Below are positions 48,901 to 58,800 of a DNA stretch of 64,000 bases, one piece after another. The notes beneath the pieces were generated by a model that had not been told where the DNA came from, searched no databases, and worked only from the letters and a program-made list of their open reading frames with translations. The stretch is from Amaranthus tricolor (lineage: Eukaryota > Streptophyta > Magnoliopsida > Caryophyllales > Amaranthaceae): assembly GCF_026212465.1 (NCBI RefSeq), contig NC_080049.1, positions 3,313,057 to 3,377,056 on the forward strand, given 5' to 3'. The stretch's first letter is position 1. Each line of letters starts with the position of its first letter. A program made the translations under genes and the position numbers.

Positions 48901-51900
48901 TTTTAAACACTTGCTTTTAGTTTTTAATAGTTTGATGTGTAACTTTATGGTTGTATTTCAATTGACTTATGGTTGTATTTTAATTTCTAACTCTCCCTAT
49001 CTCTTACCCCATGATTTGTCTTTTATAACTATTACGTTAAGTAATTCTAAAAGAAATAAGGAAAAAAAAATGCATGTTTTAGGAATAAACAAAACCAAAT
49101 ATCCGGTTTCCAACCCGGTTTAAACCGGGTCGAAACTGGGTCACATTTTTAGGTATCGGAAAAAGCGGGTACCCGGATTTCCAGATTCCGATCGACCCGG
49201 TATCCAGTTTTGTACACCCGTAAGTGGTAGCACTTTTTTTATGATTTTTCCACATGGTAGCAACATTGTTTAAAGTTTATTAAAACCGTAGCAAACTCCG
49301 TTTAAAACTTGAATATTCCATTATCTTTTATTTATTTTTCAGATTTTGCCTTTTTTTGTTTTTGTAATTAAAATTGTTTTTTTTTTAAAAAAAATCTCCC
49401 AAACAACAACCTCACCCTAACTTCACCTACCCACCGACCACCACCACCACAACAACCCCAATCTACTCACTGGAATCCACCAACCCGTGCCCCTCCTTCA
49501 GCATCACCCTCACCCTAATTAATCACCACTGATATCATAAGTTGTCACCTCCTGATATTGACGTTTTTCTTGATGATGACTCTTGGGAACAGCGTTTGAA
49601 GCCTAATGTATTTCTCTGTGATGATAACAAGACAGATATGCCTTACATTGAAAATCCAAGAGAACAAACAACAGTGCTGCCCTTAAGAGAATGGGTGGGT
49701 GGGACAAACATCAAAGAATGAATCAGCATACAGAACAAATGTGTCTTTTAAAATCAGATAACAAATTACTTTGATAACCATATGTACAAGTCTATGGCTC
49801 TTACCATCCAATGTAAACGTTTATCATTGACGAACATATTCGTTAGCGCCTTCCAGTTCCAGATGACATCACCTGATTCTGGATCATACAGTTTTTTCGA
49901 CAGGCCGTGGATTTCCAAAAAATCAGGCTTGAAATTAGCCAGCTTGTAAAATGTTTCGTCCCATTGTATTGACATCAAAATTTAGTGAAGCATTTAGTTT
50001 TTTCTTAATGAAAGTTGAATGTTTTGCTTGATCTTATTTGATGTAAATACTGCAAAATTCTTTTGCCCTATTGTAACAAACTGAGTTATTATTGGTTTCC
50101 CAACTGCGAACTTGGGTTCCAGGAGATAATTTAATTTCAAATAAAAGTAAAAGTAAGGGTAAATATGTCTTTTCAAACAATTTTAACAAATATTTAACAA
50201 CTTTTGCTACGGTTTTAATAAACTTAAAACCTTGTTGCTATTTTGTGGAAAAATCATGAAAAAGTGTTACCACTAGCGTTTCGCCAAACCTCTTTGCCAC
50301 CATATAGAATTTCCCCCAAAATAACTCATGTTCGAATTGAATTTATTGGATTTCTAGTAACAGCATAAACTATTGTTAGTTTTTCTCTAATATTAATAAA
50401 AATAGAGATCCAATAACATACAAACTTCCAATGTAAAACTGAAGTTACAATTTTCATCCATATAGTCAAAGTAAAATAAGCAAACTGTTATGTGATTATA
50501 GGCAAACTAGTATAGCGAAAACATCCACATTAACAACAATTTCAAAGCCTTAATCGGTTAATCTCAATCATGTAAAAAATTGCGATCGTTGATGCCTGAT
50601 GCGTTTGCAGAAACAGTCACGATGTCACAGAAAACGGCTATAACGGAGCAATAACGCTAATTGCGACCGATTCGGTGTGAATTTTTGAAAACAAATCACA
50701 TAAGAAGTGAACTAATAATTGCATTTTTGTGATTGTACTATTATTATGCAATAATATACCCCAAGCTATATATGAGGTACTTTTAGTGAATAGTTAATTT
50801 ACTTTTAGTTTTTTATAGTTAATTAACTTATTAGTCAATTATTTTGTTCAACGACTAAAAACTACGAGTAATCATAATTTTAATGATTTGAAAAAATTAA
50901 AGTTAATGAGAACTAATGGGATTTTAACGGGAGACTAATATGTTGTAACGTTGAAATATCGTTGTAACGGTAAAATAATATAACGGGCATTACACATTAC
51001 TTAACGGACAACACAAAGTTTTGACCATGAAAACTCATGCACTGTTATATAACATGATTTAACATCGTATTCGTAGCAACTCTCAAAGTGGTTACATAAC
51101 GGGCATTGTGTATGTAACGAAGGTGTTTTCATTCCATTATCCAAAAATGTAGGGAAAATACTATTGAACAGCCATAATGCAATGCAAAAAACCGGAGAAA
51201 GAACCATAAACAAAATATACATACCAGCTCCTCCTGTTCCCTTTGTCTCAACTCGGCTCTTTGACGATGGCGTTGCCGCAAAATATCCTGAAGTTTGTTC
51301 AGATCATTCCCAGATATTGCATGTGCCAATTCCGGATCACTCTGCAAATATTAAAAACAAATTGAGTTTCAATAAAAAAAAAAAAGTCCCACAAAATTCT
51401 GCATTATGTGACAATACAACGAGCAACTACAGAAAAATAAAATTCCCCTTAGATTGATGCTTCCTTGAAACTCCAACGCAACAAAAAAAGAAAGGATTAA
51501 CTTCTTCTAAAGCTTAGATTTAAGCCAACTCCAAAGGGGGTTTCAAACAAAGAAAATGCTAAAAAGTGCCATCAATGCCTTAGATTATGAAACTAGTGTA
51601 TAATAATTTGCCAACTAAATGAAACTCGCAATTACACAGCTCGACAAATTGATAGAAGAATATTCAAAGCCACAATTTGACAAATCAATAGAAAAACAAT
51701 CAAAAGCGTGACTTTTTCTGTCTTCGTGGAGGGATACTCATCAATTAAAGGCTCATGAACTATACAAAATAATACCTGATATAGCTGAGCCATCAGATTA
51801 GAATCACGCTGAATGTGCTGTTGAAAAGCAGTAGGGTTAACAGCAGATCCCTCTGGATTGAGGCCCAGGTCATTAGAAGATGGACTGCTGAACCAAACAT

Positions 51901-54380
51901 ATGCATTAGAATAAATGTATACAAATGTAATACATACTACGAGCTCTATTTGCACTTCAAAAATATAAAAAGAATATTGGAATTGTGATTAAGGCAGTAT
52001 TACATATGCATGGTAAAATGACATTAGAGAATACCCAAAGAATTTTAGCCAAAATTAATTTCTCCTAAGAAGAACTTGTCTTTAAGGTAAATTGGTGAAC
52101 CAAACAGTTATTAAGGAGTAATAATCTAATGCATAACATACATCCTACTAAAGAGGGAGAATCAAGAAAAACGCAAACAAAGTAGGGAGATTAACCGGAA
52201 ATTCCTTGCTCTATCCTCCATGATTTCTTATATCATATGATTCTTTGTAGTAGGTTTATTAATGGATTTCCCTTGCCATGCTAAGTTATTCGTATTCCAA
52301 GTCCATAATCTACCTAAAAACTAAGCTTTTATCATCCTCATTAAAAGACAAATAAAGTTATGCTACAATAGTTGACTAAGAAACATAAAATACATCTCAT
52401 TTCTTTATGTGTCAAGTTATATATCCAACCGGTTGCAATTTAAGAATTTGAACCAATGGAGGCAGCAATAACGTTGATTGTCACGTAACACCCTATGAGG
52501 TATAATGACGATGGTATACATCTATGGTGGCAACAAAGAGGAGGATCTCATGCCTTTCACTTATAAAAAATGGCAAGGACCATCTTGACATTCTCTAACT
52601 AGAACCTTACCTCTAAAAAGTAAAACCTCGTGCTCCTACCACACTTTTCAATCAAGACATGAATTATCAATTTGCTAGTTACATTTATGTTTCCAATTCC
52701 AACAATAGTAATGTTTTCATTCGCAAGGTTCTAAGTTGTTGAAAAAATTTTTGCTATGGTAAAGAAGTGGCATTCCCTCAAAAAGATGGTCTTCCACCAA
52801 ATTCAATCTGCTTAAGTTCCTCCTGCTTTTACTAACATTGATTGTGAGGACATAATTAAAACAAACACTAGCAAAATGAGTCCTCAAGGCACAATGCACA
52901 ATTAATTTCGCAACACAATGCATTGGTAGCATAAATGACATTGTCCTTCACCTACTAGAAAAGAACTGGATATGTACTTCGGTTGGAAAAGAAGAAAAAA
53001 GTTGCACAATTTCCTAAGTCAAAAATAGATGATATACTTCCATGGCAGTTAGATTCGAAACTGATCCTAATCCTACTCGACTCGCAAAAATAATCCGATT
53101 CGAATCGAAGAAAAGAAATCTGACTCCGAATCGAAGTTGGATTGGAGGTGGATCTAAAAAAAAAATCCGACAATCCGACTTGAATCCAACCCTAACCCTA
53201 CTCTCATTCCGACTTTATCCCAATATTTAGGTGTATAATTTACTTTATACAGATTTTTATATTTTAAAGATTAATAGAGACATATTAATGTGCATATATG
53301 TTTTACAAATATTTATATTCCAATATTGTACCAATTCGAATCAATAAATAATAAGTCAGACTTGTAGTTGATCAAGTTCGATCCATCAAGTATCACAAAA
53401 ATTGATCAATAACAAAGTTAGACTAATCAAGTAAAGCAATTTTAACTAAAGATTGAAAAAATTAACAGTCCAATAACAAAGTAAAGCCTAACTTATCTAG
53501 CTCATAAATAATGTTTTGATTGATGACTATTTAAACATTATATTATGTACAATCACATTGACGGGATATTCAGATAACACGTAACTCATAATTGACCTAA
53601 TCCAAAATATCGTACTCAAAACTCATTCGAACATCTGAAATCCCAAATGCACAAATCTATGTATTATGAGTTATAGTAATCAATTACAAAAGCTAGAATT
53701 CACAAATAGCTACTTATTTGAAAGTCGTTGAGTGTTAAAAAATATTTAAAAAATGTCATAATCAGACTCCGCTGGGGGTAAGTGTATAAATTATAAAACG
53801 TCATATAGAACCGATCCTGACACTAGTAGTCGGTTTTATCATGCTTTTTTAGCTTCAGTAAAAAAAGTATGTTGGAAAATATGAATTTTAGTTTGGGAGA
53901 AATTCTAATACAATTGTGAATATCTAAATTCGAAAAAAGAAATTCCAAAAGGAAAGATTATTGACCTGGAAAGCGAATTGGCATTAGAAAGCATCATAAT
54001 CAAATCTCCATCGGAAACACCGAGTGCACTCAACTTTTCATGATTCCTCATCTCCTTGCCATTGTACAGCAATTGTTGCTGCTGCAGAGTCACCCCACTC
54101 TGTCATCCAAATTAATAAATTAATTCCAAATCAAATTATATAACAAAAAATAAAAAGAGTTTCGTAAATCACCTCGACTTCAAGCAAAGCTTTGACATTT
54201 TCGATCTACATAATTGAATATTGAATTGAAGAAGTGAAAATCAGAAGCGCAGCAATTGCAAATGAAAATGTAAAAAATCAAAAGAAAATGAAATTAGGGT
54301 TAAAAAAAGATTACAGCTTCATCAGGGTCGACGTCTAAAGTGATGATCTGCTCACCAGAAGTCATAACAGTAATCTTCAT
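30906..54380 (-). CDS. DDI1: DDI1, ubiquitin-receptor aspartic protease; 16 coding exons, 410 aa
   Basis: Coding exons (minus): 54380-54315, 54206-54174, 54099-53966, 51887-51776, 51341-51225, 45188-45123, 43850-43788, 43708-43664, 42733-42672, 40678-40585, 40235-40143, 39892-39823, 39747-39677, 38691-38637, 38051-38026, 31031-30906. All introns are GT-AG and phases match, giving 1,233 nt. Residues 1-75 are a ubiquitin-like domain (MKITVMTSGEQIITLDVDPD … QQQQLLYNGKEM). Residues about 120-195 are helical (SDPELAHAISGND, NWATALEYNPEAF). Residues about 197-320 are a retropepsin fold with active site FVDSGAQST (D216) and NMEFLFGLDMLRKHQ. Residues 370-410 are a UBA domain (KVARLVELGFERNDVIQALK). 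Known role: cytosolic/nuclear shuttle for polyubiquitinated proteins, with proteasome-linked proteolysis. Arabidopsis DDI1 is about the same length (414 aa). The frame is intact, but introns 5 and 15 are 6-7 kb and packed with TEs. Confidence 0.93.
31701..32734. mobile_element. Foldback MITE (Mutator-like), about 500 bp arms
   Basis: The left half is repeated inverted in the right half almost to the centre (about 32205), with high but imperfect identity. The ends are GGGAAATTATCATTGGTAAC and its diverged complement. Flanking 9 bp TAATTTAAT (31692-31700) and TATTTTAAT (32735-32743) match at 8 of 9, consistent with a Mutator-type duplication. Arms include 'TTAGGGTTTTGTTCGTGAA' and a CT-rich gene-leader-like stretch, so they may derive from captured promoter or UTR sequence. 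Lies in DDI1 intron 15. Confidence 0.85.
32890..37270 (+). mobile_element. Ty3/Gypsy LTR retrotransposon, internally deleted
   Basis: The LTRs are 32890-33636 and 36524-37270, both 747 bp, TGGAAC…TTCCA. I count four substitutions between them, so the insertion is young. A perfect 5 bp duplication ATTTT flanks the element (32885-32889 and 37271-37275). The primer-binding site TTGGTATCAGAGCCGTG follows the 5' LTR (initiator tRNA-Met type). The LTR has CCAAT and TATAAATA (33257-33264) and an internal ~37 bp tandem repeat starting GAACAGCTGGGTGTTC. Gag and protease remain; RT and integrase are essentially deleted. It sits in DDI1 intron 15 in the opposite orientation to the gene, only 155 bp beyond the foldback MITE. 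Confidence 0.93.
34295..36761 (+). pseudogene. Gypsy gag-protease with RT/IN deleted, reading into the 3' LTR
   Basis: Gag starts near 34295 or 34366 (MGNQGDRPQQHPQYHR) and has the Retrotrans_gag core (SFDGHSPDPEVYLEWEANMK … LAATWLEGVQ). One frameshift at about 34340 and another at about 34615 shift it into a 723-codon frame. That frame contains LRREYV-type KHLRRKYVPRNY, the zinc knuckle CFKCHGHGHIKNQC (about 35070-35115) and protease LIIDGGSETNCVS (about 35464), with VLLGRPWQHD. It then jumps to an RNase H C-terminal piece (KWLEFMQSFNLAAKHKNGKP) and to the end of integrase (PPIFNIRDLQPYY). The RT palm, most of RNase H and the integrase core are missing. The last 79 residues are encoded by the 3' LTR. 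Confidence 0.88.
38493..38619 (+). mobile_element. tRNA-derived SINE
   Basis: An RNA polymerase III A box (TGTCTCAGTTGG, about 38509-38520) and B box (GGTTCGATT, 38552-38560) are spaced as in tRNA-related SINE heads. A CT-rich body and a 15 bp poly(A) tail (38602-38616) follow. An 8 bp target duplication TAACAAGA occurs at 38485-38492 and 38620-38627. It inserted into DDI1 intron 14, about ten bases inside the donor of exon 14 (exon end 38637). The degenerate B box argues against a functional tRNA. Confidence 0.8.
39293..39522. mobile_element. hAT-type MITE (230 bp)
   Basis: The left end CAGTGGCGGATCTTAGG and the complement of the right end, CAATAGCGAATCTTTTG, form short imperfect inverted repeats. 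An exact 8 bp duplication TTTATAGC lies at 39285-39292 and 39523-39530. G-rich and C-rich subterminal blocks face each other (GAGGGGGCC; GGCCGAGCCCC). It lies in DDI1 intron 13. Confidence 0.8.
41186..41414. mobile_element. Stowaway MITE (Tc1/mariner type)
   Basis: CTACCTCCTATTCATCTAAA at the left is repeated inverted at the right, with about 36 bp of identical terminal sequence, and TA flanks both ends (41184-41185 and 41415-41416). Length 229 bp, AT-rich, non-coding. TA duplication and a CTCC-type terminus are diagnostic. Lies in DDI1 intron 9. Confidence 0.88.
43250..43482. mobile_element. Short TIR element, superfamily uncertain
   Basis: Termini CATAGTGCAAAA and the complement of TTTTGCACTATG face each other. 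Flanks GTTGTGCC and TTGTACCA resemble a decayed duplication of 8-9 bp. The interior motif GGAAACAGTCGCGATCGCGG recurs in diverged form near 50610 in intron 5. Lies in DDI1 intron 8. hAT is the most likely class but not proven. Confidence 0.45.
44279..44434. repeat. Tandem duplication, 78 bp x 2
   Basis: Two adjacent copies beginning CAAGCCCAAG and containing AGAAGTAGAAAAGTGA and AGGAGTCCTTCA are about 90% identical. They lie in DDI1 intron 6. The short ORF through them is not supported as a gene. Confidence 0.75.
44458..44925 (-). mobile_element. TRIM-like element: two ~155 bp direct repeats with a PBS-like site
   Basis: Direct repeats at about 44458-44615 and 44763-44920 share ATAAACAAGARAAYT, 'AGCCTAGTAGGT'-type sequence and CCATACAACCAATG. 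Next to the right copy the minus strand reads ATGGTATCAGAGTCGACTC, a tRNA-Met-type primer-binding site, so the element runs on the minus strand. The internal domain is only about 145 bp and non-coding. It lies in DDI1 intron 6 and is diverged, so the exact ends are uncertain. Confidence 0.6.
45723..49222 (+). mobile_element. hAT transposon with degraded transposase gene (3.5 kb)
   Basis: Termini TAGGGGTGTTCAAAA and the complement TACGGGTGTACAAAA are flanked by a perfect 8 bp duplication AGTGGTAG (45715-45722 and 49223-49230). Subterminal regions are rich in ATCCGG/CCGGAT and GGGTA repeats on both sides (45745-45910 and 49100-49205). The interior encodes a BED/hAT transposase, so this was an autonomous element. 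It inserted inside the left TIR of a Mutator-like element. Confidence 0.93.
46662..48710 (+). pseudogene. hAT transposase (RICESLEEPER/DAYSLEEPER type), broken
   Basis: In order: a BED zinc finger (KRKKWWDHYTV … KYCKTSIGCHRKNGTTF … HTKRC, about 46815-46950); the RNase H-like core with LTTDTWTSGQNSSYMCLTSH (about 47300), LTVDNTSSND (about 47490) and HMRCASHILNLIVKAGL (about 47585); and the hAT dimerisation domain with CELDRYLEDACEP and VLAIPISTVASESTFSAGGR (about 48390-48585). At least four frameshifts (near 46880, 47740, 47945 and 48285) and a stop at 47063 destroy it. No full-length frame remains. It falls in DDI1 intron 5, on the opposite strand to the gene. Confidence 0.9.
49552..49720 (+). 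pseudogene. Protein-like segment in the Mutator-like element (plus strand)
   Basis: The + strand reads PPDIDVFLDDDSWEQRLKPN, then VFLCDDNKTDMPYIENP, ending at a TGA near 49720. The composition is protein-like, unlike the surrounding AT-rich DNA. The family is not recognised. It could be a captured host exon (Pack-MULE). Confidence 0.3.
49766..49978 (-). pseudogene. Protein-like segment in the Mutator-like element (minus strand)
   Basis: A 70-codon open segment reads QWDETFYKLANFKPDFLEIH and KLYDPESGDVIWNWKALTNM. Trp, Asp and Pro content look like real protein, and TIRs flank it. I do not recognise the source gene. A captured gene fragment is the simplest reading; chance is possible. Confidence 0.3.
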
Positions 54381-54600
54381 CTTTGATATAGTATTACAGA
54401 ACTTCAGTTTAATCAAAGTACAAATCAAAGAAAATCAAAACAATGATAATGGTGTTAGGTTACTTGTACAAAGGAAAACTTCCGCCTTTCACCTCTCCTA
54501 TCCTTTTCTTTTCTTTTCTTTTCTTTTCTTGTTGGAAGTTTGGAACAACTAACAAGATTAGCTTTGCTTTGGCCTCTCTCCAACTTCAACTCTGCTTCAC
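54381..54600 (-). promoter_or_regulatory. DDI1: DDI1 5' UTR / core promoter region
   Basis: Upstream of the ATG the transcript strand carries an AG-rich leader including (AAAAG)5 at about 54506-54531, typical of plant leaders. No strong TATA box is fixed; an AT run with TTAATTAAAAAATTATTA near 54620 is a weak candidate. Confidence 0.4.
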
Positions 54601-55870
54601 TGCCTTTTAGGAGTAATAATTTTTTAATTAAAAAGGATGCAAAGTAACGGGAGTACTTGTTTCAGTTTCTGCAAACTAATGGGAGTAATCTTCATCTCCT
54701 TGCCGTATGTTTGTATTTGGCCTCTTAGTTAATTTAATAATTTTGGTATACCACGACTTTGTCAAACGTGATTGTTAGCATATTATTATGTGTCAATTAA
54801 TTAAATAATTAATTGTTTAAATTAATATTTTTTTAAGCGGGTTTAAAAAAGGTTAGTATTTTTAAAGATTTTATGACAATAAAATATTGTACTTATATAA
54901 TAAATTCTAAAAAATAATTGTCAATTTAACATGCATCAATGCTCTAAAAATAGTATGTTAGTTATCAATTAATGCTAATAAGAAGACACAAAGTAACTAC
55001 TTGGATATTTTTGATTGTATATTTTATTATACTATATACTAAATTATAGCATTAGATCAAATATACAAAGTCTTCAGAAGTAAACTAGTAAAATAAGCAT
55101 TTATGAGGGAACGACAAAGACAACAAGATCTATTAAAAATAATTTATACGTAATTTAATAGAGAATCAATAAATTAATTATATTTAATTTACAAGACAAT
55201 TTTCATTTTGAGAACTTACAAGACAATTTTATTTTTCATATTTAAGATCATCTATAAACTATTCAAATTTGTTATACAAATAAACAATGTCATATCACCG
55301 TATCTTAACTAGTATTATTTTATCTTTAGTTACCATATAGTTCACTGTTTTTGAGCTTTGAACAAAAAATTGCTGAAATTACTCCCATGTATAGAGCACA
55401 TATAAGTCTGCATTATTTTTTGTTTAATTCTCATAGTAGGAACTTAATAGAAGTATATAGAAGTCTGCATTTGATGAATTTTTTTGGTAATGATAATAAT
55501 AATTGATTTTGATCTCCAATAGTTCTTTTGTTGTAATTATGTGCAAAAAATCTTTACAGTTTTTGTAATTGGCAGTAGGTGTTAGGTGTGCATTTGCAAA
55601 TTGCAAGACAGTGTTATTAATACACAATACAAATATATAATACCTTACGGCCCATGACCCGACCCGACCTGATTAAGGCTGCTCGGATACCCAACCCATA
55701 ACTTGCAATTTTTTTAACTTAATGACACACCATTTAAGATATGAGTCGACGGGTCAACGGATCGAGTCTTGCAGGTCGGGTTTATTTAGCGGGCCTAGTG
55801 TTCACTATTATTCATTTTTCTCTGTGTATGTATGAACAGTAATGAGCAGTACGCTGCTTGCCTACTTATT
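54601..55870. other. AT-rich intergenic region
   Basis: No gene or RNA is recognised. At about 55645-55800 there is a CCCGACCCGACC / GGGTCAACGG / GGTCGGGTTT stretch like the subterminal GC-rich repeats of hAT-type elements, but no paired ends or duplication were found. Confidence 0.45.
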
Positions 55871-55879
55871 ACCTCCTCA

Positions 55880-58800
55880 AGTTGGGTTGTAGGGTCACTA
55901 ATACCCAACTTGCATAGAACCTCTTCAAAGAACTGAGTTCCAACTGCCTTTGTAAGAATGTCTTCTAGCTAATCCTTTGACTTAACATGTGGAAGCTTGA
56001 TTACTTGGGCTTCTAATTTCTCCTTTACGTAATGTCTGTCGACTTCTTCATGTTTTGTGCGATCATGTTGAACTGAATTTTCTGAAATGTTGATAGCCGC
56101 TTGATTATCACAGTATAGCTCACAACTCCTTTTAGGAGTGAATCCCAGTTCAGTTAGTAACTTTCTCAGCCATAGAACTTCTGTGATTCCCTTTGCTACA
56201 CCCCTGAATTCAGCTTCTGCACTGGACATAGCAACCACCTTTTGTTTCTTGCTCCTTCATGTGACTAGATTTCCTCCCACCAGAGTAAAGTAGCCTGAAG
56301 TTAACTTCCTGTCATCTCTACCACCTGCCCAGTCTGCATCTGTATATGCCACAAGATTATGATGACCATTCTTCTGATATGAAACTCCCTTTCCAGGGCA
56401 TCCTTTGAGGTACCTGAGAATCCGATGAACTGCGTCCATATGTTGAACCTGTGGTCTGTGCATGAATCGGCTGACTACTCCTACTGCATATGCAATATCC
56501 GGCCTTGTGTGAGCTACGTAGATTAATTTCCCTACCATGCGTTGATACTGCATCCGATCAACTAATTTCCCTCCTTCAATCATCTGTAGTCCATGGTTCA
56601 TCATCATTGGTGTCTCGATAGGCTTGCAGTCCAACACCCCTATTTCAGTTAACAGGTCTAATACATACTTCCTCTGGCATATGAAAATTCCTTTGGTTGA
56701 TCTAAGAACTTCAATCCCTAGAAAGTACTTCAGTCTACCCAGGTCTTTCATCTCAAATTCTTGGAATAGTTTTTCCTTCAGATTTGTAATTTCTTCTTTA
56801 TCATCCTCGGTAATGATCATGTCATCGACATAAATTGTTCAGACATGTTATTCTCCCTCCTCTTCGTTTAAGAAACAAGGTGTGATCCGAATTACTTTCC
56901 CTGTAACCAAATCTCTTCATTGCAGAGGTAAATCTTCCGAACCATGCTCTAGGAGACTGTTTCAACCCATACAAAGCCTTCCTCAATCTGCACCCCTCAT
57001 TTTCTGAGAACCCTGATTTAAACCCTGGTGGAGCTACCATGTAAACTTCCTCCTGTAGCTCTCCATGAATAAAGGCATTGTTTACGTCAAATTGGTGAAG
57101 GGGCCAATCTAAGTTTGCTGCAATACTGAACAAAACTCGAATTGTATCAAGTTTAGCAATTGGGGAGAAGGTTTCTGAGTAGTCAACTCCATACGTCTGA
57201 GTGTATCCTTTTGCCACGAGTCGAGCTTTGTATCTTTCAATCGTGCCATCTGATTTGTACTTGATCGTGAACACCCATTTACATCCGACGACTTTCTTTT
57301 TATTCGGTAAGATGCATTTTTCCCATGTACCATTCTTCTTGAGAGCATTAATCTCTTCCTTCATAGCTTTTCTCCAATGTGCGGACGTTAGGGCTTCTTC
57401 GACTATGGTTGGGCTTTTGGTTGTATCTAAGGTTGCCTTAAATGCCAAGGCACTCTGTGATAAAGTCCCTGATCCAGACGACTTCTCAATGGGATATCTC
57501 GAACGTTTTGCTTCATACTCAGGATCATACCTTCTTGGAGGAACTCCTCGAGTGGAGCGAGGTGGTAACATATATGATGCATCATGACCCCTTGTTTCAA
57601 CTGTATCTGTGACAACTTCGTATCAACAATCGCATTATCATTGTTAGTGTTGCCTTCTGAAGCGACAATTTCCTCAGTCAAAGTATCAACAATCACATTA
57701 TCATTGTTAGTGCCTTCTGAAACAACATTATCAAGATTGTATGACTCACCTGATGGTCAGACAGGATTGGTAGCAGTAGAGGAGTGGACAAAACATCTTG
57801 GTAAGGTGACTCTGTAGCATTGTCAACTTGATCTTTTGGGTCAAGGTTGGGCAACCACGGACTAACTAGCCAGTTGAGATCGTCATGATACTTCTCCCCC
57901 CTGACGGCGAAGGTGGTGATAGTAGTACTCATTCTCGATGAACTCGCAATCCATGGTGGTGTAGACTTTTCTAGTGAAGGGATCATAGCACCAATAACCC
58001 TTCTGATTTCTACCGTATCCAATAAAAACACATTTCACTGCTCTCGGTTCAAATTTTTTTCGTACCCTTGCTGGACAATGAACAAATACTATGCACCCAA
58101 ATATACGAGGAGGTAGAGTATGCGAAGAGGGTATAGAAAAGTGGGTTTGGAGGGTGGCTAAGGGTGTATGGTATTGGAGGCTCTAAGTGGGTTTGGAGGG
58201 TGGCTAAGGGTGTGTGGTATTGGAGGCTCTTTGTGGTAAGTCTATTGGTAAGGTAATTGGCAGTAGCGATGGCTTCCGGCCAAAGATAAGTGGGAACACG
58301 ATAGTCAAGCATAATAGCACGGGTCATCTCAAGAAGTGTGCGATTTTTCCGTTCTACCACTCCGTTTTGTTGAGGTGTATTAGGACAAGATGTTTGATGT
58401 ATAAGGCCTTTTTGTTTAAGGAATTGTTCCATGTTAGAATTAATGTATTCTCTACCATTATCAGTTCGGAGCATGCGTGGTTGGGTTTGAAATTAGGTAC
58501 AGATCATATTATAGAACTCAACAAACACATGAAACACTTCAGATTTCTGTATAAGGAAGTAAATCCAACTCATGCGGGTACAATCATCAATAAATATAGC
58601 AAAGTAAAAAAACCGTGTAGTCTTACGACGGGAGTAGGACCCCACACATCAGAATGAATCAGCATAAAGGGCATATCAACTTTATTCAAACTATTAGAAT
58701 ACGAGTGTTTGTGACTCTTCGCAAAAATACATGTTTCACACTTAAACTCAGTTTTTAGCCCTACAAAATTAGGAAAAAGTTTTTCTAGATACCCTACAGA

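Larger units (their letters stand above)
45674..50315. mobile_element. Mutator-like element, split by a hAT insertion
   Basis: A 9 bp duplication CCAAAATAA is perfect on both sides (45665-45673 and 50316-50324). The left TIR starts GACAAATTTTATATGGTAGC and is interrupted at 45723 by the hAT. It resumes at 49231 (CACTTTTTTTATGATTTTTC) and pairs with the right TIR ending at 50315 (CCATATAGAATTTCCC). The TIR is at least 110 bp. Without the hAT the element is about 1.1 kb, with no transposase but two protein-like segments (49552-49720 and 49766-49978). Lies in DDI1 intron 5. Confidence 0.88.

Noticed and set aside
52950..53220. hAT-type element with ATTCGAATCG repeats in DDI1 intron 3
   Set aside because: The repeat composition is suggestive, but no inverted termini or 8 bp duplication were visible.
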